This document shows, piece by piece, positions 44,256-61,935 of a stretch of 64,000 nt of DNA. The DNA is from Piliocolobus tephrosceles. Taxonomy: Eukaryota; Chordata; Mammalia; Primates; Cercopithecidae. The stretch is from NCBI RefSeq assembly GCF_002776525.5, contig NC_045434.1, positions 196,373,603 through 196,437,602 of the forward strand, given 5' to 3'. Position 1 is the first letter of the stretch. Every line of letters begins with the position of its first letter. The notes below the pieces were generated by a model. It was given only the letters and a program-made list of their open reading frames with translations, was not told where the DNA came from and searched no databases. A program made the translations under genes and the position numbers.

Positions 44256-44261
44256 TTTATT
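44256..44261 (-). terminator. CD52: CD52 poly(A) signal
   Basis: AATAAA on the minus strand (TTTATT on plus), 198 bases past the stop codon. It fixes a 3' UTR of about 200-220 nt. Confidence 0.85.
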
Positions 44262-44458
44262 GACCCCCAGCTGGGCAGTACTTGGCCTCTACATCATTAC
44301 CCCCCTATTTCGGCTGTTGCCACCATGGCACTGCCTGTCAAATTCTACAACCTGGTGATGTCTGGCATCAACCCCTCCCAAGGATGGAGGGGATTCTCTT
44401 GAGAGTGATGGTGGCAGCTGTTTCAGGGGGCACAGGGCTAAGGCTGAGATGTGTCACC

Positions 44459-46780
<2,322 letters not shown>

Positions 46781-46945
46781 TTTGGTAGGATCTTGGCTGT
46801 CTTGGTAGCAGCGTTTTAGGTGATCTCAGGGCTGTCTGGAGTCTTCTTTTGGCTTGGCTGCTTTTGAACCAGGAGGCAGGGGAGGCGGGGTGAGGCAGGG
46901 AGAGGAAGGACGGCCTACAAGGTGGAGGAGGGGTGTGGCTTTCTT
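46781..46945 (-). promoter_or_regulatory. CD52: CD52 5' UTR and proximal promoter
   Basis: Read on the minus strand, a short leader rich in AAGACAGCCAAG precedes the ATG. It is preceded by a C-rich, TATA-less stretch with a GC-box-like CCCCGCCTCCCC (about 46880) and a CACCC element. The start site is not determinable. Confidence 0.45.
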
Positions 46946-47084
46946 TCTGCAGATCTGGGGTTGGATAATACCAGGCCCTAGGTTCTAAGGCCCTGGCTGA
47001 GGGAGCAGGCTAGATCCTAGGAGATAGGAGAGAGGTCAATCCAGAGGCAACGGTGGGAGTAAGTAGGGCCCGAGGCTTGGAGTC

Positions 47085-47265
47085 ATGCATCCTGCAGGCT
47101 GAATCCTGGTCTAATCACTGACCAACTCTGAGACCCTGGGCCAGAAACTCTACCTCTCTGACCGTTTAACAAAAGAACTGCCGGATTACATGTAATAATG
47201 ACCAATTTTAAAAGAGTCAGCACATAGCAAATATTCCATAAATGAGTTTGTTGCTTAAAGAAGAT
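47085..47265 (+). repeat. MIR
   Basis: GAGACCCTGGGCCAGAAACTC, TCTACCTCTCTGACCG and ATAGCAAATATTCCATAAATGAG. Confidence 0.65.
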
Positions 47266-47526
47266 AGGGGCAGGGTATAGGAGCTCAGGAGAAAGGCTGG
47301 GATAGATTTAGGTTTCAAGGGAAGGTTGTAGATGGGCTGCAGGTTCTGAATGAAAGCTTGGGAAATATTTAGATTGTAGAAGGGATGGTAGATTTCTGTG
47401 AAAGTGCTGGAGATGGGGAATCAGGAAGCCTGGTTTTAGTTGGGCTTTCTCTAGGCCTCAGTTCCTCATTTCAAGGAACTGAGAAGACTGCAATAGATTA
47501 TTTCTGAAGTTTAAGACCTTGCGTTT

Positions 47527-47864
47527 TGTTTTGTTGTTGTTGTTGGGGTTTTTGTTTTTGTTGTTGTTGTTGCTTTTACACAGAGTTTTGCTCTGTGCCG
47601 TGGCACGATCTTGGCTTACTGCAACCTCCACCTCCTCGATTCAAGCAATTATCCTGCCTTAGCTTCCTGAATTGCTGGGACTACAGGTGTGTGCCACCAT
47701 GCCTGGCTACTTTTTTGTATTTTTTTTTTTTTTTTTTTTTTTTATGGAGACAGGATTTCACCACGTTGGCTAGGCTGGTCTCAAATGCCTGACCTCAAGT
47801 GATCCGCCTGACCCGGCCTCCCAAAGTACTGGGATTACAGGCATGAGCCACCGCGCCCAGTCAA
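47527..47864 (-). mobile_element. AluS with GTT-rich tail
   Basis: TTGTTGTTGTTG then a reverse Alu with a 28-T internal tract, ending GCGCCCAGTC. Confidence 0.88.
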
Positions 47865-48059
47865 GACCTAGCATTTTGTGATGTGGGTAGAGAAAGTAGC
47901 AAGCAGATGGGTTGTTTGTATTAGCTGAGGATGAGCAACGGAAGTGAGGGAAGGGACAAGCGGGTGACTAAGCTGCGGTGGAAGGGGACTGGGGTGAGGG
48001 AGTGGCTGTGAGGGCCCAGGGAGGGGTGGGCGGATGAGAGGAATCCCAAAGCTGGCCTG

Positions 48060-48240
48060 GACAGTGCTCCATGCTTTATGCATTCCCTCACTTGATTCCC
48101 TCTGTGGTGCCCTGCAGCAGGTGTTACGTTTATCCCCATTTGACTGGTGAAAAAACTGAGGCTTAGATGTTAAGTGACTTGCTAAGATCGTAAATGGTGG
48201 AGCCAGTCTCATTTGACCTTGAATCCAGGTCTGTCTGAAG
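48060..48240 (-). repeat. MIR
   Basis: TATCCCCATTTGACTGGTG, ACTGAGGCTTAGATGTTAAG and TGACTTGCTAAGATCGTAAATGG. Confidence 0.7.
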
Positions 48241-48497
48241 CCACAGCCATGTACGTAACCTCTGGGGCTGCCCTAGAATTCACCCATTAAGTCTTGATTC
48301 TCTGCCACTCCCGCCTCCTCCCCTACATCAACTCACCCCAGACTCCAGGAGTTGGTGACCACAGCCCTGGCTCTGGCCCACTCTCCCTTCCTTAGTTCAC
48401 TTTAGGCCTCATTCACGTGCTTGGTAGTAAAGGGAAAACTCCCCTCACTTCTATTGTTTTGGGCCTTATGTTGCAAGCCCAGGGAAGATCTGACTGA

Positions 48498-48787
48498 GGC
48501 TGGGCATGGGGGCTATGCCTGTAATCCTAGCACTTTGGGAGGCTGAGGCAGGCAGATAACTTGAGCACAGGAGTCTGAGACCACCCGGGCAACATACAGA
48601 GGCCTCATCTCTTAAAAAAAAAAAAAAAAAAATTTGCCGGGCATAGTGGCACAAACCTATAGCCTCAGCTACTTGGGGGTTGAGGCAGGAGGATTGCTTG
48701 TGCCTGGGAGGTCCAGACATGATTGTGCCACTGCACTCCAGCCTGGGTGACAGAGCAAGACCCTGTCTCAAAAAAAAAAAAAAAAAA
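48498..48787 (+). mobile_element. AluJ
   Basis: Forward, diverged Alu ending in an 18-A run. Confidence 0.9.
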
Positions 48788-49051
<264 letters not shown>

Positions 49052-49597
49052 AGAAAGAAGAAAAGAAGAACTGAGAGTCAAAACTGATGAGAGAAAGCCA
49101 GGAAGTGGAGCGGGAGGGGCCCCCAGCCACCCATCAACCTCTTTCCCCATCCCTGCCCTTTTCACCCAGAGGTCTCTCCTCACCCTTGACTCAAGTTCTC
49201 AACTGCCTTTGGTGTGCCTGTGGGGGTGAGTGATTCTAGGGTTCATGAGAGCCAGGGAGGTGTCCCGTGCCAGAAGGGCACCAGCCCAGGAGACAGGATA
49301 CTCATGTTGAAGTCTGAGATTACTCTGCTGAAAATGAGCTTCATCACACTGTGCAATCTTCTCCCCTCTTACAAAGAGGCAGCCAGACAGGGCGAGCCTG
49401 AGGCTGGCTGTGTTATAGTTTCCTGTGCTGGAGATGCATGCGAGGATATTAAATGCCAGACTCTCATTTGGAAGCATTTTCTTGCAAACCTCAGAAGCTT
49501 CATTTTCACCTCCAGACACTCTGAGGAGTATCTTTTACAGTCCATGTATTTCCTCTGTAAGGAAAGCCCTTCTCCAATTATTTTACCTGGCAAACTT
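49052..49597. other. intergenic unique sequence
   Basis: No exon or clear repeat recognised between CD52 and UBXN11. Confidence 0.45.
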
Positions 49598-49818
49598 TTT
49601 TTTTTTTTTTTCCTGTTGAGACAGGTTCTTGCCGTTGTCATGCAGGCTGGAGTACAAGTGGTGCAATCATAGCTCACTGTAACCTCGAACTCCTGGGCTC
49701 AAGCAATCCTCCCGCCTCATCCTCCTAAGTAGCTGGGACTACAGGTGCATGTCACCATGCCCAGCTAATTTTTGGGGTGCTGGGGGATGGAGTTTTGCTA
49801 TGTTGCCCAGCCTGCAAA
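49598..49818 (-). mobile_element. partial AluJ
   Basis: Reverse Alu right arm and part of the left; ends at TGCTATGTTGCCCAGCCTG. Confidence 0.85.
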
Positions 49819-50449
49819 CTCTTCTTTATTCTTCAATATTTAGCTTAGAAGCCCCTTCCCCAGGGAAACTTTCTGCTTTCCCTAGGAAACTCAGAGTTCC
49901 TAAATGTTCGAAGGGCCCTTTCTGTTGACCTCTGTTCTAAAGATCGTGTCTACCAAGAATATGGCCTGTCCCTTGTGGGTTGGGACTCGGTTTTGTCATT
50001 TCTCTTATTCACAGCACAGAACATGGCACAGAGTAGGTGTCAGGGACTGCTGGAAGAATGAGTGTGTGTAATGTGTCTAGATCTATTCCCACCCTTGAGC
50101 CTAGTAGTCCTGCATTTATTCATCCAGTCAATATTTACTATGGAGCAATGGTAGAGTCAGTACTGAAAAGTTACCGATGCAGAAAAGAAATAAGGGGCTG
50201 AGAGAAGCAAGCCCTTTATTTGGAGCTGCTTTTCTCCTAAAAGTATTTGCCACTTCAGAGGAGACAGCTGAGAAACTGAGCCGAGCTTTCTCATCTTCAC
50301 ATACTTACAAATATATGGGAGAAAAACTGTAGTTCTAGACCCTCTAAGAAAGAGGAGCCCTGACAGACTCCCCCCACCTAGGCTTTGGGTTGGACCACCA
50401 TGGGGAGTGAGAGTAAACAGGAAACAACAGCCCAACCCTCAAATAAATT
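49819..50449. other. intergenic unique sequence
   Basis: Includes MIR/L2-like wording (CACAGAACATGGCACAGAGTAGGTGTC). No gene seen. Confidence 0.45.
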
Positions 50450-50772
50450 GAAGACAACATGACCAAAAAGCAGAAACAGATAATAGAAAGTTATACAAAA
50501 GATCCAGATAATGGAATAATCAATCAAATTTTCAAATAACTATGCTTTACTCAAAGACATTTTCCTCTTCTGCCCTCTGAGCGGCAGGACAAGATTGAGA
50601 CTGGACAAGATTGAGAACTAGATATTATAGTAAAGAACCAAATGGAAATTCTAGAACTGAAAAATACGGTAATAAAAATTAGAAACTCAGTGGATAGGTT
50701 TAACATCAGATTGGGCCAACTGAAGAGAAAATTAGTGAAGTGAAGTAAAGATTGTAAGAAAATATTATTAGA
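50450..50772 (+). repeat. degenerate L1 fragment (ORF1 region)
   Basis: AATGGAAATTCTAGAACTGA, AATTAGAAACTCAGTGGATAG and AACTGAAGAGAAAATTAGTG are classic L1 ORF1 wording. The frame is broken by stops; it is not functional. Confidence 0.75.
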
Positions 50773-50774
50773 GC

Positions 50775-50900
50775 AGAATGTGTTTATTGGGTGCCTGCTG
50801 TGTGCCAGGTACTGAACTAGGCACTGGGAATACAGCAGTGAACATAAAGACATGGTCCCTGCCATTATGCAGCTGATATTTCAGTGGGGGAAGACGAATA
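50775..50900. repeat. L2-like fragment
   Basis: GGGTGCCTGCTGTGTGCCAGG...GGGAATACAGCAGTGAACA. Confidence 0.65.
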
Positions 50901-51682
<782 letters not shown>

Positions 51683-51822
51683 TCATTCACTCTTTTAATT
51701 AATTTATTGACACCTACTGTGTGTCAGGCAAGATGAATGAGAGTCCTTTCCCCTGAGGAATTTATGGTTTAGCAGGGACACCCATACGAAAATCACAAAA
51801 CTGAATAAGAAATGCTATAATG

Positions 51823-52112
51823 GGCCAGGCGTGGTGGTTCATGCCTGTAATCCCAGCACTTTGGAAGGCCGAGGTGGGCAGATCACCTGAACTCAGGAGT
51901 TCAAGACCAGCCTGGCTAACTTGGTGAAACCGCAACTCTACTAAAAATACAAAAATTAGTCAAGCGTGGTGGTGCATGCCTATAATCCCAGCTACTTGGA
52001 GGCTGACACAGGAGAATCACTTGAACCCAGAGGCAGAGATTGCAGTGAACTGAGATCCCGCCATTGCACTCCAGCCTGGATGACAGAAAGAGATTTTGTC
52101 TCAAAAAAAGGA
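51823..52112 (+). mobile_element. AluS
   Basis: Forward Alu, GGGCCAGGCGTGGTGG to TCTCAAAAAAAGG. Confidence 0.92.
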
Positions 52113-52615
52113 AATGCTATAATTGCAGCAGGACTTTCGGAGAGTGGAGTGTAGAGTGTGGTTCTGCTTGCAGGGGAGTGGGGATGAACCAGAGATGATT
52201 TCATCGGGGAGGGGACATTTGAACTTGTTGAAGGATTGAGTGGGAATTTTCACAAATGGAAAAGGCAAGAGAGGATATTCTCATTGGAAGGAGAGGCCAG
52301 AATGTAGGGAACGTGAGAAAGGCCAAACCCAAAATAGGAGGGCTCTAAATATCCAGCTAAGCTATAGAAAATGAGGGCTTCGTCTAAGGTGGTGGTGATG
52401 TGGGTGAAGGGGGAACGTGGAAGAGATAGCTAGATTTGTATTCTGCTAAAGAGACTTGGAGGAACTCTTTCTCCTTCATTATTTACCTCTTACTTCCTGA
52501 GCTGGTAGAACTCAATAAACTCTTTAACCTCAGAGGGGTCATAACTGATAAGGGTCTTTCAGGAAATGACCTAAAAGCAAAGCAGACTCTGTCCGCTTTC
52601 AAGAATAGAGACTTC
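52113..52615. other. intergenic unique sequence
   Basis: No exon or clear repeat recognised. Confidence 0.45.
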
Positions 52616-52919
52616 TGGCCAGTTGCGGTGGGTCACGCCTGTAATCACAACGCTTTGGGAGGCCGAGGTGGGCGGATCATGAGGTCAGGAGTTTGAGACC
52701 AGCCTGACCCACATGGTGAAACTCTGTCTTTACTAAAAATACAAAAAATTAGCTGGGCATGGTGGCACATGCCTGTAATTTTAGCTACTCGGGAGGCTGA
52801 GGTGGGAGAATCACTTGAACCCGGGAGTCAGAGTTTGTAGTGAGCTGAGATCACGCCACTGCACTCCAACCTTGGTAACAACTGTGAAAATCCATCGCCC
52901 CCCCCCCCCAAAAAAAATA
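52616..52919 (+). mobile_element. AluS with a C-12 run before the tail
   Basis: Forward Alu; the tail starts with a C run at 52898-52909. Confidence 0.9.
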
Positions 52920-52924
52920 GACTT

Positions 52925-53236
52925 CTGCCGGATGCAGTGGCTCACGCCTGTAATCCCAGCACTTTGGGAGGCTGAGGCAGGTGGATCACGAGGTCAGGAG
53001 TTCAAGACCAGCCTGGCCAACATGGTGAAACCCCATCTTTACTAAAAAATACAAAAAAATTAGCTGGGCATGGTGGTGGGCACCTGTAATCCCAGCTACT
53101 CGGGAGGCTGAGGCAGAGAATCGCTTGAACCCAGGAGGTAGAGGTTGTAGTGAGCTGAGATCACGTCACTGCACTCCAGCCTGGGCAACACAGTGAGACT
53201 CCATCTCAAAAAAAAAAAAAAAAAATAATAATAATA
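52925..53236 (+). mobile_element. AluS
   Basis: Forward Alu separated by a few bases from the previous one; both preceded by AGACTTCTG(C/G)C. Confidence 0.92.
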
Positions 53237-53634
53237 GAGACTTCCAGGGCCATGTAGCCCCAGAGCTGGGGTCTACTTCCTCACCCTGCAGGCGGGAAGC
53301 AGGTCCAGAAAGACCCTTGTTCAGAACCTCCCTCCTCCCAGGCCAGGACCCTTGCACCATCATCAGACAGTGAATATCCACCATTGGATGAGATCAAGAT
53401 GAGGCTGGGCAACCCCATCTTGTAAGTCCAGAGGGAATTCTTCCAGCTTGGAAGTGGTTGGATGGGTCTCCAAGGCCCTCACAATACTCAAGTCTTGTGA
53501 GCCTGGAGACCTCAGAGATTTCCAGACCTTCTAAGATGTAGGAAGAGAAATATAGGTTAAAAAAAAAAAAAAAAACAAAAACAGATGAGCTTAGACTCTT
53601 GGTTTCTTTTATAATTTTGTTTCTGAAAAACACC

Positions 53635-54563
<929 letters not shown>

Positions 54564-54577
54564 AAAAACTCCTCCTT

Positions 54578-54740
54578 TTTGAGCTGGGCACAGTGGCGAG
54601 AGGGTATAGTCTCAGCTACTTGGGAGGCTGAGAGGCCGAGACAGGAGGATACCTTGAGCTTAGGAGTTCAAATTCAGCCTGGGCAACATAGACAGAGCCT
54701 GTCTCTAAAAATAAATAAATGAGCAAAGAAAGAAAAGAAA
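54578..54740 (+). mobile_element. Alu monomer-like fragment
   Basis: GAGCTGGGCACAGTGGCGAG to ATAAATAAATGAG; internally rearranged. Confidence 0.75.
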
Positions 54741-54854
54741 AACACCTTTTCAGAAGCAATAATGCAACAACATTATACGAATTTTTAAAATAATGTATAT
54801 AGTTTTTTCAGCGTTGTCCCCACTCATGCTGAGGCCAGTGCCCCATTATGGGAA

Positions 54855-55035
54855 ATTTAATTTGTACAATAATCCTAAGAGGTAGATTCTATTAGTATCT
54901 CTACTTTACAGGTGTGGACACTGAGACTGATAAATGAAGTATCTTGAGCAGGAACAGCCAGCTATTAAGCGACAGAGCCCAGCCTCATAGAGTTGTTAAG
55001 TTATGCTGATCCACAGTACAATGTATCCTCAACAA
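54855..55035 (-). repeat. MIR
   Basis: ATAATCCTAAGAGGTAGATTC and CTTTACAGGTGTGGACACTGA. Confidence 0.7.
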
Positions 55036-55140
55036 ATGATAGCTATTATTATTTTCCAAGTTTCTCCAGTGAAATTGTATGTTTTTATAATAAGGCTATG
55101 ACTTCCCCAATAAATGTTATTTAAAAAAAAAATCAAACGA

Positions 55141-55430
55141 GCAGGGCGCGGTGGCTCACGCCTGTAATTCCAGCACTTTGGGAGGCCAAGGCGGGTGGAT
55201 CACGAGGTCAGGAGATCGAGACCATCCTGGCCAACAAGGTGAAACCCCATCTCTACTAAAAATGCAAAAATTAGCTGGGGGTGATGGCACGTGCCTGTAA
55301 TCCCAGCTACTCAGAGGCTGAGGCAGGAGAATTGCTTGAACCAGAGAGTCAGAGATTGCAGTGAGCTGAGATCACGCCACTGCACTCCAGCCTGGTGACA
55401 GAGTGAGACTCTGTCTTGAAAAAGAAAAAA
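55141..55430 (+). mobile_element. AluS
   Basis: Forward Alu. Confidence 0.93.
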
Positions 55431-55444
55431 AATCACTCAACTTG

Positions 55445-55750
<306 letters not shown>

Positions 55751-56383
55751 ACTGGCCTGCCAGGTTAGAGGGCTCCCATTTTCCTTCCAGGAACTAGATG
55801 TTTGCTGAGTGTCTGCCTGCTGCAGAATCTCCAGCCGGGCCCTGGGTGGGAAGAAGGGATGGGGTAAATCCTGGTGCCTAGGTAAGCCACTCATGATCTG
55901 GTTCTTGCTGAGGCAGGAATCAGAGGGCAGACCACAGCAGGGCTCATAAGGCCAGAGCTCCTGCTTCCCACGCTTGCTTATCTCCCAGAGCAAGGTGACA
56001 GCATGAAGTTGTTACTCTCCCTGACCATGGGTCCAACCCCAAAAACCACTTGGCCCCAGCATGATCTCAGTCTTTCTCATCTTCATATACCTAAAACCTG
56101 AGAAAACTTTCTGGGAGCAGCTCAGCAACAAGAGAGCTCCTCCTACCTCCACTCTCCAGTCACACTTTCCGCCCAGACTACTCCCTTGGCAGTAGGTCTG
56201 TACCACCTGCTTCCTCGGCTTATCTATGCCTGCCTTGTTTACCAGAGTGAAAGTTTCTAGGAAGAGCATGGACTCTTGAGGCTGACCCTTCTGGGTTTGA
56301 ATCCACTTCTGCTTCCTGCCTTTATAATCTTATGCAAGCCACTGTACTACCCTGAGCTTCAGTTTTCTCATTTGTAGATTTCT
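55751..56383. other. intergenic unique sequence
   Basis: Mostly unique. A MIR-like patch at about 56265-56380 (GGTTTGAATCCACTTCTGCT). No gene seen. Confidence 0.5.
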
Positions 56384-56697
56384 TTTTTCTTTTTCTTTCT
56401 TTTTTTTTTTTTTTGAGACGGAGTTTCGCTCTTGTTGCCCAAGCTGGAGTGCAATGGCGTGATCTCAGCTCAACGCAACCACCACCTCCTGGGTTCAAGC
56501 GATTCTCCTGCCTCAGCCTTCCTGAGTAGCTGGGATTACAGGCATGAGCCACCATGCCTGACTAATTTTGTATTTTTAGTAGAGATGGGGTTTCTCCATG
56601 TTGGTCAGGCTGGTCTTGAACTCCTGACCTCAGATGATCTGCCTGCCTCAGCCTCCCAAAATGCTGGGATTACAGACATGAGCCACTGTGCCCGGCC
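56384..56697 (-). mobile_element. AluS
   Basis: Reverse Alu ending GTGCCCGGCC. Confidence 0.93.
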
Positions 56698-56787
56698 CTC
56701 ATCTGTAAATTTCATGTTACCATCTGACTTGGAAGGCACTCAGTAGTGGTAGCTTTCTTTAGCTTCCAATTTGCATACAAAGAATGC

Positions 56788-57008
56788 CTTCCACTTTGGG
56801 AGGCAGAGATGGACGGATCGCTTGAGCTCAGGAGTTTGAGACCAGCCTGGGTAACGTGACGAAACCCCGTCTCTACAAAAAAAAAAAAAAAAAAAAAAAA
56901 AAAACTAGCTGGGCATTGTTGTGCGCACCTGTAGTCCCAGCTACACTGGTGGCTGCGATGGGAGGATGGCTTGAGCCTGGGAGGCGGATGTTGCAGCGAG
57001 CAGAGTCT
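56788..57008 (+). mobile_element. AluJ truncated at both ends
   Basis: CCACTTTGGGAGGCAGAGAT to GCAGCGAGCAGAG, with a 28-A middle tract. Confidence 0.85.
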
Positions 57009-57264
57009 ACCCTTCCCTGAATGTGGTAGGCTAGAAAGTCAAATGGAAAAAAAAAAAAAAAAGCACTCTGTGTTGTGCAGAGAAAGGGCTTTTGAACCTG
57101 GGCACCAAGAAGTGAGTGCCTGAGATCAGAACTCATAAACTCCCAGCCCATCACAGCTGAAAGGGTGGAGAGATGATGATGATGATTAACAGCAGGAAAC
57201 GTTTTTGAAAACGTGCTCTCTACAGGTGTTTTTGTTTGTTTCGGCTTTCCCCTTTAAAATCGTG

Positions 57265-57420
57265 TACTTTGCAATATCTTATTTAATCCTCACGGCAACC
57301 CAGTGGGGGTGGGTATTATCACTGTTTTACAGATGTAAAAACTAAGGTGTATAAAGTGTCCAAGAACACACAGTCAGGAGCCAGGACTCCTAATTCCAGA
57401 GTTCGTGCTCTTAACTGCCT
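57265..57420 (-). repeat. MIR
   Basis: TTTAATCCTCACGGCAACCC, TTTTACAGATGTAAAAACTAAGG and AACACACAGTCAGGAGCCAGG. Confidence 0.75.
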
Positions 57421-57819
57421 TTAGCTGCTTTGGTGACTGAGTCTAATCCAACAATTTTACAGATGAGGCTCAGGGAGGGGAAATTGCCTTACCCAACTTT
57501 TACGCAAGGGAAATAGAATTTGGGCCTCCCTTCCGGGCGCCAATCTGGACAAGGAATTATCACAGAAACTCAGATTTAAGAAACATTTATTAAGTAGTTG
57601 CATCATTGCAATCCATCCTCAAAGCAGCCTCCGCTAAGTATTATAGTACTTCGTGTTACAACACTGATCATATGGGGAAATAAGCTAAGAGGGATAATTC
57701 CCCCCAAGATCAATTTAGCAAAATAGCGGCACTGTCGGGATCACACATTCAGGTCCAGAGGCTTCCAGCAGTTTCATCAACCTAATCCCAGGTTCCTCCT
57801 TCCTGCACCTGTGGGTATG
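57421..57819. other. sequence upstream of the UBXN11-side promoter
   Basis: MIR-like start, otherwise unique. No exon seen. Confidence 0.45.
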
Positions 57820-58035
57820 AACGAACTCCCCCCCCCGCCCCCCCTCGGACCGGGAGCCCGCTCAGAGCGGTGCATTCTGGGATTCGCCCGCGAAGAATGC
57901 CGACTCTTTGGGCCAATAGAATCCGAGCACAGGCGACTGTATCCGCCTTCGCTGTCTGCAGGTTGCTCAGGCCTCCCTCAAACTAGCCAATGAGAAGTGC
58001 ACGGGTCCTGGTCGCCTAGGAAACCGCGTGACAAC
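57820..58035 (+). promoter_or_regulatory. CpG-rich promoter, probably of UBXN11
   Basis: A GC-rich block with CCAAT boxes at 57913-57917 and 57987-57991 and no TATA box. It sits directly upstream of a YY1-type AAGATGGCGGC element (58036-58046), which in TATA-less mammalian promoters usually lies just downstream of the start site. The C-runs at 57829-57844 are part of the block. Confidence 0.6.
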
Positions 58036-58074
58036 AAGATGGCGGCGCCGCGGGACGGCTAGCGGCCGTGCGTG
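58036..58074 (+). other. UBXN11: probable UBXN11 noncoding first exon (3' part) with 7-codon uORF
   Basis: The donor GTGAGT follows 58074. The exon carries AAGATGGCGGC; its ATG (58039) opens a seven-codon reading frame (MAAPRDG, stop 58060-58062). The start of the exon is not defined. Assignment to UBXN11 rests on being the first promoter-like site upstream of the coding start, on the same strand. An upstream UBXN11 start nearer CD52 is also possible. Confidence 0.55.
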
Positions 58075-58985
58075 GTGAGTCTGGTCCAAGACTTTTCTGC
58101 CCCTGGAGTCCTCTCGCAGACTGGAGCCCGAGTCCCTAGAGCCCCATGGGCCTGCGAGCTCCGCGGCTCCCACAGGAGGGGTTCGGGACCCTGCTTACCA
58201 TGACTACTCGTAGAGGGGGAAGGAGGCGACACGGCTTCCAGGGCTGGGTTAGGTCGTGATAGATGTCTCTCCCTAAACGCGTCCTGGGGGCATTAGGGAG
58301 TGACGGCTGGCAGCGGGCTGGACCGTGTCCCCGCCAGAGCTCTGGGCCCTGGGAATGACGGCTAGGCCGAGGAGGTGTGAAGAAGAATGTTGTGAGTCAA
58401 CCACAGTACTGAGTTTGGTCCCAGAGATGTAGAGGCATGGTACACAGCTTTGTTCTCAGAGCCAGATCTGAAGTGGGTGACAACCCTGCGTTAAGGAGCT
58501 TTTGGCCTGAGGGGTAGTCACAGTCCTGCCCTTGGAAGCCCCAAAGTGAAGGAGGTAGACGACTCTGTCCTCAGGGCTCCTTAATCTGAAGGAGGAAGAG
58601 ACAAGCCCCTGCCCTCAGGAGTCCCCCCAAACGGAAGGGGAAATGCAGCCTTTGCCCTCAGGGTCCCCTGTAATCTGGGAGAAGATTAACCTGGGGAAAA
58701 TGTGTTGGATTGGACTGGAGTGACACTGGAAGTAGGGAAGTCAGTTGGGGGCCACATGACAGCTCCCAGAATGGGCAGTGAGTCCCACTAGGATGGCTGA
58801 CAATGGGCATGGAAAGGGGCAGCTATATGTGAGACAGTTTGACCTGCAGTGTTTGGTGTAAGAGGAAAGATGGCGTATGAGGGAAGGAAGGAGAGAAAAA
58901 TGCTGTGGTTGGGTGATGGGGTCCCATTAAGAAGGGGAAAGGGGAGGAAGTGAGTTTGACGAAGATGTTGGATTTGGTTTAGGAG
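58075..58985. other. first intron of UBXN11 (unique part)
   Basis: Starts at the GTGAGT donor. Low repeat content, with three spaced repeats of a (C/T)CAGG(G/A)(G/C)(T/C)CC-type phrase at 58570-58670. No exon supported. Confidence 0.5.
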
Positions 58986-59095
58986 TTTTTTGTCTTTTGT
59001 TTTTCCCCCATGACAGCTTTATTGAGATATAATTCACGTACTACATACTTCACTCCTTTAAAGTGTAAATTTCAATCGTTTTTAGTATATTTTAG

Positions 59096-59548
<453 letters not shown>

Positions 59549-59658
59549 AGGCTGATGAAAATGTTCTAAAATTGTGGTGATGGTAGTACAGCTCTGTGAA
59601 TATACTAAAAAACTTAAATTTACACTGTAATAAGGTGAAATATGTGAATTATATCTCA

Positions 59659-59897
<239 letters not shown>

Positions 59898-60131
59898 ACG
59901 AAAATAAAAAGAAAATTAGAGATGGAAAATAACGTACTGGTTGCCAGTGGTTAGGGCTGGGGGAGGGGTGCAGGATTGGTGTGACTATAAAGAGGGCCAC
60001 GAGGGAGATCTTGGTGGGGCTAGAATAGTTCTGTATTTTGATTGCAGTGGTAGTTACCCATGTAACATGACCTATGTGATTTAATCTACCCATGTGATCA
60101 AACAGCATAGAACTATACGTACAAACTGTAG

Positions 60132-60621
<490 letters not shown>

Positions 60622-60717
60622 TTAGCTGGCCAAGGGAAGGGTGCAGGTAGGGGTGGGGAGACCATTCTGGAAGTGGGGGGGTTGAGGTTGAGGCAGGGGG
60701 GATACATGTGCATTTGA

Positions 60718-61122
<405 letters not shown>

Positions 61123-61143
61123 TGAATTTTTTTCCTTGGGTGA

Positions 61144-61183
61144 GAAATGCTGGAATTATAGGCATGAGCCACCACTCCCGGCC
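61144..61183 (-). mobile_element. Alu end fragment
   Basis: AATGCTGGAATTATAGGCAT to CTCCCGGCC; the left stub of an older Alu. Confidence 0.8.
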
Positions 61184-61522
61184 TGCTTTATGTTTTAAGA
61201 AGATCTCTCTGGAGCACATGGGAACTAATGAAGGGGGCCATGAGGGGCTCTCAGATTTGGCCATACAATCCATGAGGCCGCCCAGACAGGGCAACGGCTG
61301 GGGCAGGGTGGGGGTGAAGAAACTCTGGGCCTGATCCTTGAGGAGGGCTCCTTCCAAGGAAGGGGCAGGGCATGATTCTCAAACTCTGCAGTGAAGGCAT
61401 TGGAGGCTGCCTGCAGGCAGCATGGATTCCCTTGCTGACTGGCTTCAGAAGTAGGGTTGAGGCCAGAACCAGACATTGTCAAAGTGGAGCTTGCTTGGAT
61501 TTGTCCTAAAAAATTTGATCCA

Positions 61523-61604
61523 GGCCAGGTGCGGTGGCTCATGCCTGTAATCCCAGCATTTTGGGAGGCCCCCGAGGCCGAGGCGGGTGGATCACCTGAG
61601 GTCA
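61523..61604 (+). mobile_element. 3'-truncated Alu
   Basis: Only the first 80 bp of a forward Alu, ending at CACCTGAGGTCA; small CCCCGAGG insertion. Confidence 0.88.
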
Positions 61605-61935
61605 TTTACTGAATAGAGTAGTAGCCTTCGATTATGTCCCTCAGGTGCACTCCTTTTTCCAGAAGGAAGAGGGAATGAAAGGAAACTAACATGTATGAGT
61701 GCCTCCTGTGGCAGCAACAGCAAAAGCAACAGCAGCCCCAACTCACATTTTTCAGTGCTTCCTTTGAGCTTGGCGCGGGGCTAGACCTTCTCTGTTATCT
61801 CTGAATCTGCTCAGAACACTGCCTGTGCCAGTACTATTACTACCCCCATTTTATACTAAAAGAGACTGAGGATGGGTTAACTCCAGTGAGTGGCAAAACC
61901 TGGCATCTTAACCTTGGCGTCACATGGACTGTGTC

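Noticed and set aside
50450..50772. Possible intact L1 ORF1
   Set aside because: Only a short diverged piece with stops; no ORF2 or UTRs adjacent.
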